From an uncultured Bacteroidota bacterium (GTDB taxonomy: Bacteria > Bacteroidota > Bacteroidia > JABEUT01): a DNA stretch of 64,000 bases. Under the pieces are notes generated by a model. The model did no database searches and was not told the origin of the DNA. It was given only the letters and a program-made list of their open reading frames with translations. Position numbers and translations under genes: made by a program. Below are positions 52,211 through 60,200 of this stretch, piece after piece. Every line of letters begins with the position of its first letter. Position 1 is the first letter of the stretch. Location: assembly GCA_903916255.1 (NCBI GenBank), contig CAIWVW010000034.1:1-64000 (forward strand), read 5' to 3'.

Positions 52211-52286
52211 GTTTATAAAGTAGAAAGTTCATAAAGTTTATAAAGTTCAAATGCCTTTTACTTTATGAACTTTCTACTTTATAAAC
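52211..52286. terminator. 27-bp perfect inverted repeat (bidirectional terminator candidate)
   Basis: The 27 bases at 52211-52237 occur as an exact inverted copy at 52260-52286, with a 22-bp middle. The arms are AT-rich (GTTTATAAAGTAGAAAG...). It lies between the ends of convergent genes and could terminate both. The direct phrase TTATAAAGTT is repeated inside. Confidence 0.75.
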
Positions 52287-52287
52287 T

Positions 52288-52560
52288 TTATGAACTAACT
52301 CCTCCCGTAATAAACTTCGTCATTATATGCTGGGTTTTCTCACACGGATAACCAGGCGGGTTTTGGGTGATGGTAATGGTTACCTGCTGCCCTGTGATAT
52401 GATATGTTGCTTTCGCAACTGTAAACCCAAGCACCTTCACCGAAATAGTTTCTCCATCATTACTCACGGCAAAGTTTTGCTCGCTGGCAGCCTGCTGCAT
52501 TTTAGCAAAAAGCTCTTCCGGTGTGCCGGTAAAATCTACTGTGAAAGGTGTACAGTCCAT
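52288..52560 (-). CDS. Small conserved hypothetical protein
   Basis: Protein of 90 residues, not assigned. It has the pattern FTGTPEELFAKMQQAASEQ (helix) then short strands ending in TYHITGQQVTITITQNPPGYPC. A similar helix-plus-beta layout occurs in small proteins associated with polyhydroxyalkanoate systems, but the resemblance is weak and by eye. There is no signal peptide. Its promoter TACCTTTG lies 15 bp upstream. Confidence 0.65.
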   Translation of the reverse strand: MDCTPFTVDFTGTPEELFAKMQQAASEQNFAVSNDGETISVKVLGFTVAKATYHITGQQVTITITQNPPGYPCEKTQHIMTKFITGGVSS

Positions 52561-52575
52561 AATTGTTATTTAGGC

Positions 52576-52583
52576 CAAAGGTA
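52576..52583 (-). promoter_or_regulatory. -7 promoter box of the 90-residue protein gene
   Basis: Minus-strand TACCTTTG matches TAnnTTTG, 15 bp before the ATG at 52560. Confidence 0.55.
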
Positions 52584-52613
52584 AAGATAAAACAATACCG
52601 GGTTTTTCTGATT

Positions 52614-53195
52614 TTATTTTTTCAGTTTATCTTGCGCTTGTAAAAGGTAAGCAACCACTTGTTTAAAGTCATCACTTTTCAAGTTAACATTAGCACCTTC
52701 ATTATTGGAGTCTAGTTTGAAATTAATTATCCAATCTTTTTTAGATAGCCCATTCAATTTACCCCAATAGCATTTAAGTTCAAAGCCGCCAGCAGTATAA
52801 AAATTCGATTCAACATAATCAGTTGGAGTGGTTGGCAAAATCTTAAACTGAATTGTTTTACATGCATTTACAAATGCATCCACTTCATCACTGTCAATAT
52901 AGGCAGTGGAAGTCAACTCTTGTGATGTATTAGGGTCAGCATAAACATATACAAAAACCAGTGCAGAAATATGCTCATTGATGCTTTGGTTAGTAAGATG
53001 TACAACCTGCACTTTCAAGCCTTTCACTTCGCCTATGGTGGTAAATTCCTTTTCAATCAATTGGTCATTAACATTAAGGAACTGGTCGACTTTGCTACTG
53101 GAATTGTTGGTATTATTAGCCCCTGACTGATTCTGGCAAAAAGCTGTTTGAATTGCTATTAGCAGAATGGTTGTCAAAACAAGAAATCTTTTCAT
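52614..53195 (-). CDS. Hypothetical exported protein
   Basis: Not recognised. The 193-residue product has a signal peptide (MKRFLVLTTILLIAIQTAFCQ), an Asn/Ser-rich spacer (~22-37) and a mixed domain with strands such as LKVQVVHLTNQSINEHISALVFVYVY and FELKCYWGKLNG. The gene is AT-rich. It is transcribed towards the small protein gene at 52288 (53-bp gap). A TACATTTG box is 60 bp upstream. Confidence 0.65.
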   Translation of the reverse strand: MKRFLVLTTILLIAIQTAFCQNQSGANNTNNSSSKVDQFLNVNDQLIEKEFTTIGEVKGLKVQVVHLTNQSINEHISALVFVYVYADPNTSQELTSTAYIDSDEVDAFVNACKTIQFKILPTTPTDYVESNFYTAGGFELKCYWGKLNGLSKKDWIINFKLDSNNEGANVNLKSDDFKQVVAYLLQAQDKLKK

Positions 53196-53254
53196 GAGGC
53201 GGTCTTTTATTATAAAATTATGTGCTTAAAATATAGTGTGAATTTTCCTTCATG

Positions 53255-53262
53255 CAAATGTA
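53255..53262 (-). promoter_or_regulatory. -7 promoter box of the 193-residue protein gene
   Basis: Minus-strand TACATTTG followed by C matches TAnnTTTG(C), 59 bp before the ATG at 53195. Confidence 0.5.
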
Positions 53263-53343
53263 GAGAATATATTGTATTTTCAGCTAAAGTTAACCTTGGT
53301 GAATGAATAAACTGAAATATTTTGTAAATTAGTCAACTATTTT

Positions 53344-53886
53344 ATGAAGTATTTCTCAATTATTTTGCTGTTCTTACTAGTTGCCTGTAACAGCACCCCA
53401 GCTAACTTGCAAGGCTTTACGAATAGAAAAGAAGCTAAGAATTTAATGGTGGATGGTGTAAAAGAAGGGAAATGGGTGGAGTATGGTTTTTTGTTTTGGA
53501 TTATCAGGGCCGATACACTTGATTACACGCTTATTGAATACAGGCATGGCTTACCGGTTGGTATAGTGAGGGAATATTTTATGAACGGAAATTTAAAAGG
53601 TGAAGTGCACTACAATATGGATGGTAAAAGAAACGGATTGGCAAAAGGTTACTATAAAAATGGACTGTTGAAGGCGGAAAACTATTTTACCAACAACCAA
53701 TTAAATGGATCAGTGATATCCTACTTTTCAAATGGTGCAATTGATTCCGAAGCAACTTATATAAATGGGGTTAAAAACGGTGTTGTAAAACGCTACCATC
53801 CTAATGGAAAATTAGAAAGTGAGATAACCTGGAAAGATGGGAAAAAGATTTCAGAAATAGAGCACCCGGAAAATGATTATCAATAA
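53344..53886 (+). CDS. MORN/YwqK-type repeat lipoprotein
   Basis: Lipoprotein of 180 residues with a lipobox (LLVACN, Cys at residue 15). The mature part has about five copies of a ~23-residue repeat of the form GxxxGxxxxYYxNGxLxxExxYxxG, as in MORN-type and YwqK-like proteins (NGNLKGEVHYNMDGKRNGLAKGYYKNG). The function of such proteins is uncertain; some are antitoxin-like or envelope proteins. It is a smaller paralogue of the gene at 54042, and the two share the ~25 bp before their start codons. Confidence 0.8.
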   Translation: MKYFSIILLFLLVACNSTPANLQGFTNRKEAKNLMVDGVKEGKWVEYGFLFWIIRADTLDYTLIEYRHGLPVGIVREYFMNGNLKGEVHYNMDGKRNGLAKGYYKNGLLKAENYFTNNQLNGSVISYFSNGAIDSEATYINGVKNGVVKRYHPNGKLESEITWKDGKKISEIEHPENDYQ

Positions 53887-53899
53887 ATAAGTTTCAATT

Positions 53900-53928
53900 G
53901 TAGGGAATGGTTTCAAACCATTCCCTAC
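53900..53928. repeat. GTAGGGA palindrome, intergenic copy 1
   Basis: A 29-bp palindrome with one central mismatch: GTAGGGAATGGTTT and AAACCATTCCCTAC. It lies in the 155-bp gap between the two MORN/YwqK genes. Confidence 0.85.
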
Positions 53929-53951
53929 CAACGCACCAAAAATTAAATAAT

Positions 53952-53980
53952 GTAGGGAACGGTTTCAAACCGTTCCTGAC
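53952..53980. repeat. GTAGGGA palindrome, intergenic copy 2
   Basis: A 29-bp near-palindrome: GTAGGGAACGGTTT and AAACCGTTCCTGAC. The right arm has diverged at two positions. It follows copy 1 by 23 bp. Confidence 0.8.
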
Positions 53981-54041
53981 AAACACCCAGTTTTTGTGTA
54001 TAGTTGCAAATAAAATATTTTATAAATTAGTCAACTATTTT

Positions 54042-55151
54042 ATGAAAGCTTTTCTATCACTTATATTATTTCTTTCGTTTGCTTTGGTAGGGTTTGCTCA
54101 GCAAAATTACCCTGATAGCGGCTTTACCAATAAGGCAGAAGCAAAGAATATGCTAAAAGACACATTGAAAATTGGCAAGTGGATAGAATATCTAGATTGT
54201 AATAATCAAATTATGAAAGACACAAATCGATATTGGTCATATCGTTTAATTGTGTATAAAGCAGGAAACCCGTTCGGCATTGTAAGAGTTTATACAAAAA
54301 ATGGGAAATTGAAACTTTTGACTCCTTACAAACACGGTAAGAAGGAAGGTATAGAAAAACAATTTGGCGATAATGGTAATGTACTCAAAGAGACACCATA
54401 TTCAAATGATAAAATGAATGGAATTTGCAGAACCTACTACTACGATACCATTGCAATATCTCGGGTAGTTCACTATGTGGATGGGAAAGAAAATGGAGTT
54501 GATACGGGTTATTACAAAACAGGGGAGATTATGCAATTATCTCCATACATAGAAGGCAAACTAAATGGATTAGATATAGTATATGAAAGGAATGGAAGAA
54601 TAATGCGGGAGATGCCATTTAGAGACGGTAAAAAGGATGGTGTAGAAAAAGAATATTATGATAGCGGGCAAATAAAGCATGAATTCTCATTTACCTCTGG
54701 TAAATTGAATGGATATGTTAAGGAATACTTTAAAAATGGAAAGTTATCGAGCGAGTATAATTGTATTATGGATACTCTAGATGGAACTATTAAAACATAC
54801 TTTGAAAATGGTAACTTGCGAGAGGAAACTCCTTATAGCATGGGCAAAATTAATGGCATTCTCAAAGGTTATTACGGTAATGGAATACTAAATTTTGAAA
54901 AACCATACGTAAATGGTAAAGAAACAGGAATAGAAAAAGCATATTACACAAATGGTAAAATAGCTGATGAAATGCCATTGAATGATGGTATTGTAAACGG
55001 AATAGAAAAGGTTTATTATGAGAATAGTAGTTTAGAATTTGAAATAACTTGGATCAACGGAGCAAGAAAAGGATTGGAAATTGATTATGATAAAAATGGA
55101 AAAATTATCAGAAAAATAATTAATGATGAACTGCTTCCATTTAAGGATTAA
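54042..55151 (+). CDS. Exported MORN/YwqK-type repeat protein
   Basis: Exported protein of 369 residues. The start at 54042 gives the signal peptide MKAFLSLILFLSFALVGFAQ; the 45 residues possible before it translate the palindromic repeats. The body has about eleven ~23-residue repeats (NGKLKLLTPYKHGKKEGIEKQFGDNG and following) that give a long beta-sheet-like structure. No catalytic motif is seen. The gene is AT-rich. It is a longer paralogue of the gene at 53344 and ends near a cluster of palindromic repeats. Confidence 0.8.
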   Translation: MKAFLSLILFLSFALVGFAQQNYPDSGFTNKAEAKNMLKDTLKIGKWIEYLDCNNQIMKDTNRYWSYRLIVYKAGNPFGIVRVYTKNGKLKLLTPYKHGKKEGIEKQFGDNGNVLKETPYSNDKMNGICRTYYYDTIAISRVVHYVDGKENGVDTGYYKTGEIMQLSPYIEGKLNGLDIVYERNGRIMREMPFRDGKKDGVEKEYYDSGQIKHEFSFTSGKLNGYVKEYFKNGKLSSEYNCIMDTLDGTIKTYFENGNLREETPYSMGKINGILKGYYGNGILNFEKPYVNGKETGIEKAYYTNGKIADEMPLNDGIVNGIEKVYYENSSLEFEITWINGARKGLEIDYDKNGKIIRKIINDELLPFKD

Positions 55152-55194
55152 AGGCAAGGTGTTACTATTTTATTCCGTTGTTTTTGTAATATCC

Positions 55195-55306
55195 CAATTT
55201 GTAGAGATCCTTCGTTCCTCAGGATGACAAAGTCATAGGGTTTGGCAAAGGCAAGCATGGCTACATAGGGGTAAGATGGCTTCGCAAAGCCTCGCCATGA
55301 CGAACT
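55195..55306. repeat. Degenerate copies of the CATTGCGAGG palindrome family
   Basis: Two degraded elements occur here: GATCCTTCGTTCCTCAGGATGAC at ~55207-55229 and GATGGCTTCGCAAAGCCTCGCCATGACG at ~55275-55302. They fill most of the 196-bp gap between two convergent genes. Confidence 0.6.
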
Positions 55307-55347
55307 AGCGCTACTTTATGAACTCTACAAACTTTTTAAACTTTCAA

Positions 55348-57024
55348 TTACAGCACAAGTTTCTTATGCCTGAACGGTTTATTGGCATCTTCACCCAAAC
55401 GCTTCTTTTTGTTCTCTTCGTATTCGGTGTAGCCGCCTTCAAAGTAATATACGTTTCCTTCGCCTTCAAAAGCGAGTATGTGTGTGCAAACCCTGTCGAG
55501 GAACCAGCGGTCGTGGGAGATGATTACACAGCATCCGGCAAAGTCTTCTATGGCTTCTTCCAATGCACGGAGGGTATTTACGTCAATATCATTCGTAGGT
55601 TCATCGAGGAGCAATACGTTGGCTTCAGAAAGCAATGTCATGGCAAGGTGCAAGCGGTTTCGTTCACCGCCCGATAGCACTCCGCATTTCTTTCCCTGGT
55701 CCTGTCCGCTAAAGTTGAAACGTGCAACGTATGCGCGTGAGTTGAGCAAACGCCCGCCCAGCATAATGTTTTCATTGCCTCCTGAAATCGTTTCCCAAAT
55801 AGATTTATTAGGGTCGACATTGGTGTGCTCCTGGTCCACGTAGCCAATTTTAACTGTTGAGCCTACTATAAATTCTCCGGCATCGGGTTTTTCTTGACCC
55901 ATAATCAACCGGAAGAGGGTGGTCTTACCGGCACCATTCGGGCCAATAACACCAATAATGCCCGCAGGCGGTAACCGGAAGTTTAAATCATCAAAGAGTA
56001 CCTTATTTCCGAATGCTTTTTTAACATGGGTTGCATCAATAACTTCATTGCCAAGGCGCGGCCCGTTAGGTATAAATATTTCCAGCTTTTCTTCTTTCTC
56101 TATTACGTCCTCGCTCATCATTTTATCGTAGTTCGCCAAACGCGCTTTGCTTTTTACATTGCGGCCTTTAACCCCTGCGCGAACCCATTCCAACTCTTTT
56201 GCCAATGTCTTTTGGCGTTTCGATTCCGATTTCTCTTCCTGCGCTAAACGCTTGCCTTTTTGTTCCAGCCAAGCCGAGTAGTTACCCTTCCAGGGAATAC
56301 CTTCGCCACGGTCGAGTTCCAAAATCCAACCGGCTGCATTATCCAGGAAATAACGGTCGTGTGTTACGGCAATTACGGTTCCTTCGTATTCGTGCAAGTG
56401 GTGTTCCAGCCAATCTACCGATTCAGCATCCAAGTGGTTGGTAGGTTCATCTAACAGTAAAATATCCGGTTTTTGTAAAAGCAATCTGCACAATGCAACC
56501 CTTCTTTTTTCACCTCCTGATAAGTTCTGAATCGGAGCATCGCCATCCGGGCAACGCAAAGCATCCATTGCAATCTGCAGCCTGTTATCTAAATTCCACG
56601 CATCATGCTGTTCGAGCAAGTCATTCAGGCGAGATTGGCGGTCAACCAATTTGTTCATTTCCTCATCTGTCATCGGTTCGGCAAACTTGTTGTTCACCTC
56701 TTCATATTCCTGAAGCAATGCCATAGTTTCTGCCGCACCTTCACGCACAATTTCAATAACGGTTTTGGTAGGGTCCAATTTTGGTTCCTGTTCCAAATAC
56801 CCCACTTTATATCCCGGTGAAACGTGGATTTTTCCATCATACGATTGCTCTATTCCGGCAATAATTTTCATAAGGGTTGATTTACCCGAGCCGTTCAAAC
56901 CTATTACCCCGATTTTTGCACCGTAGTAAAAGGATAAATAGATGTTCTTTAAAATTTGTTTACCCGATGGTAATATCTTACTGATATTAACCATCGAAAA
57001 TATAATCTGCCTGTCTTCTGCCAT
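55348..57024 (-). CDS. ettA: Energy-dependent translational throttle protein EttA
   Basis: ABC-F ATPase of 558 residues that binds the ribosomal E site and gates the first elongation steps according to ATP/ADP level. Two ABC domains are seen: Walker A GLNGSGKSTL (~41-50) with signature LSGGEKRRVALCRLLL (~167-182), and GPNGAGKTTL (~356-365) with LSGGERNRLHLAMTLL (~460-475). Both have DEPTN(H/D) after Walker B. The interdomain linker (~250-310) is of EttA length. It has no membrane domain. It is transcribed alone. Confidence 0.94.
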   Translation of the reverse strand: MAEDRQIIFSMVNISKILPSGKQILKNIYLSFYYGAKIGVIGLNGSGKSTLMKIIAGIEQSYDGKIHVSPGYKVGYLEQEPKLDPTKTVIEIVREGAAETMALLQEYEEVNNKFAEPMTDEEMNKLVDRQSRLNDLLEQHDAWNLDNRLQIAMDALRCPDGDAPIQNLSGGEKRRVALCRLLLQKPDILLLDEPTNHLDAESVDWLEHHLHEYEGTVIAVTHDRYFLDNAAGWILELDRGEGIPWKGNYSAWLEQKGKRLAQEEKSESKRQKTLAKELEWVRAGVKGRNVKSKARLANYDKMMSEDVIEKEEKLEIFIPNGPRLGNEVIDATHVKKAFGNKVLFDDLNFRLPPAGIIGVIGPNGAGKTTLFRLIMGQEKPDAGEFIVGSTVKIGYVDQEHTNVDPNKSIWETISGGNENIMLGGRLLNSRAYVARFNFSGQDQGKKCGVLSGGERNRLHLAMTLLSEANVLLLDEPTNDIDVNTLRALEEAIEDFAGCCVIISHDRWFLDRVCTHILAFEGEGNVYYFEGGYTEYEENKKKRLGEDANKPFRHKKLVL

Positions 57025-57116
57025 GTTTTAAAATTTATTTGCCTGCCAAAAACTAATAATGGGCTGCAAATATCGTAAAAACAAGCTTATTAGTCGTTGG
57101 AATTTACCTGTTCAAC

Positions 57117-57155
57117 TATATTTGGTAGAATAATGGGAAAAAAGTATTAATTTTG
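57117..57155 (+). promoter_or_regulatory. Candidate promoter of the SprB-repeat gene
   Basis: TATATTTG at 57117-57124 and TAATTTTG at 57148-57155 both fit TAnnTTTG. The second, 60 bp before the ATG, has the TTTG of the first as a possible -33 element 23 bp upstream. Either or both may be used. Confidence 0.45.
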
Positions 57156-57215
57156 AATCTTAGTCCCCTGCACAATATTTAAATTGTTTGGCGTTATATG
57201 TATTAGCGTGGTAGA

Positions 57216-60200
57216 ATGAAAAAAAGATTACAAGCATTATTTTTCACATTAGCATTAGGGAGTTTTTCTTCCCTTTTTGCACAATGTTATGGAGTTGTTC
57301 ATTATGATTCAACAGCTACTGCCGGCGGGCTGAGTACATTTAATATTGTTACTTCCAATGCTAATGAGTTAATTCTTATCGCTTATAATGGTTGGGATAC
57401 CCCGGGCTCCGGGCCCGTTAAAGTGGATGGAAATCCTGCTACCCACATCAATACGGCACATACAGGTAATGCGGCTGTAGCTGAAGTATATTGCTATTCT
57501 GCACCGGCAGCCGGCACACATACTATTGTTTGTACCGAAACAGGATACACATCCCCTTATTATTTAAATTTTGCCGCCTCGTTTTATGTAACAGGTACAT
57601 GCCTTCCATTAAGTTGTTCAAATCTTATTACTACAGAAGCTGCTATTGGCAACAAAACAGTTACTGACAATATTACTACTACCACGCCGAATGAAATAAT
57701 TTATTGCTCGGCTGTGAGTAATACCGGAAAGTTCCACGCCTATGCCATGACATTTACAGGTGCCACTCGCGTATTGGGAACAACACATATTGCAGATGGA
57801 ATTGATGCGGCCGATGCATATACCAATGCCCCAACCATAGGAACGTATACTGTTTCTACATTCGATAATTATTCTTGCTGTGGTGGTGGAATCGTGCTTG
57901 TGGCTATTGTTCCGCCTGTATGCGGTGGTGATACAGTTACTTCTACCACTACACAGATTAATCCTACCTGCGGCTCGAATAACGGCAGCGCTACAGTAAT
58001 CGCTACTGGCGGCGGAAGGCCATATACTTATTTATGGACACCAAGCGGGCAAACTGATTCAACAGCTACCGGCTTAAGTGCAGGAACCTATACCGTTTAT
58101 ATTACCAATAGTTGTGGATATAGAGATTCTTCCGTAGTTACACTTACTTCCACCGCACTTACGGTGACTGCCAATGTAACAGGTAATGAGCCTTGCAATG
58201 GAAATTGCGTAGGTAGCGCGGCCGCTGTAATTACAGGTGGAACGGCTCCTTTTACTTATGCCTGGACACCTACCGGTGGAACGAACGCAACTGCTACCGG
58301 TTTATGTGCCGGAACGTATACAATTTCAGTTACTGATAAGAATGGTTGTCACGGAACGGCTTCTGTTACCATAACCCAACCGCTTTTACTTACAGCGACA
58401 ATTGCAGCAGTAGACGAAAAATGCTTTGGCGGCAATAATGCAACTGCAACCGTAACTGCATCGGGAGGAACGGTTCCATACACCTATCTTTGGAATCCGG
58501 GGGGGCAGACCAATTCCTCTGCTACCGGTTTGAGTATTGGCTCCTATACTGTAACTGTAACAGATAATAATGGATGTACTGCAACTGCATCTATAACAAT
58601 AACACAACCCCCACAGGTAACGGCTACCATGGGCATACCTACCAATGTATTATGTAATGGTGCCAATACGGGCAGCGCTACCGTAACCGCAGGTGGTGGA
58701 ACACCAAATTATACGTATTTATGGACACCTTCAGGACAGACCAATGCCACGGCTACAGGCTTATCTGCGGGAACATATACAGTAACAATAACAGATGCCA
58801 ATGGTTGCACGGCGACAGCCTCAGTTACTATTACCCAGCCAACGGCAGTTACCGCAACAATCAGTTCGAGTGTAAACATATTATGTAATGGAGGGATGAC
58901 AGGGAGTGCGAGTGTGCTAGTGAGTGGGGGGACGCCAGCGTATACGTATAATTGGATGCCTGGAGGAAACAGCAATGCGAGTGCGAGCGGAATGAGTGCA
59001 GGGACCTATACCGTAACAGTAACAGATGCGAACGGATGCACCGCAACGGCTAGCGTAACCTTGACACAGCCAGCCAACGCATTGTCAGCGACGACAAGTT
59101 TCACGCAAGCCACATGTAATTTAAGCAATGGCAGTGCAACGGTAATTGCCGGTGGCGGTACGCCGAACTATACGTATGTATGGAACCCCGGAGGTAATAC
59201 TAATTCCACAGCCACCGGGCTGGCGGCAGGCAGTTATACGGTCACTGTCACGGATGCCAATGGCTGCATACAGACCGCCGGTGTAACAGTAACGCAGCCC
59301 AATGCGGTGAATGCCACGATAGCGGTCAACAGCAATGTAAGCTGCAACGGAGGGAGTGATGGCAGCGTCACGGTAAGCGCCAGCGGAGGCACGGCGCCCT
59401 ACACCTATTTATGGACCCCATCGGCCCAAACAAATGCAACGGCCACAGGACTAAGTGCCGGGACATACACCGCTGCGGTAACCGATAATAATGGATGCGT
59501 AGTAACCGCGACGATAAGCATTACCGAACCAAGCCTGTTAACCGCATTTATAGGTACCCCGGTGAATGTAAGCTGCAACGGAGGCAACAACGGCAGCGCA
59601 CTATTAACCGCGGGAGGCGGCACGCCGAACTATACCTACCAATGGACTCCTGCGGGCGGCACGAATGCCATGGGAACAGGCTTAAGTGCGGGCACCTATA
59701 CCGCTACCGTAACCGATGCCAACGGATGTAGCGCAACGGCAAGCGTAACGATAACCGAGCCTGCGATAGTAACCGCCACGATGGGAGCCCCCACGAATGT
59801 AAACTGCAATGGAGGCAGCAACGGAAGTGCGACAGTAACAGCCGGAGGAGGCACCCCGCTTTACACCTACCAATGGTCACCCATAGGCGGCACGAATGCG
59901 ACAGGAACCGGGCTTAGTGCAGGAACCTATACAGCAACGGTAACCGATGCGAACGGATGTAGCGCTACGGCCACTGTAACAATAACCGAGCCCACAGTTT
60001 TAACAGCCAGCACCAGCTTTACCCAGGCCAGTTGTAATTTAAGTAATGGAAGCGCGACGGCTATACCTGCGGGAGGAACCGGTCCTTATACCTATGTATG
60101 GACCCCAAGCAATAATACCAATGTTACGGCAACAGGCTTGTCAGCCAATAGTTATACGGTAACGGTCACCGATAATAACGGCTGTATAGCCACGGCATCG

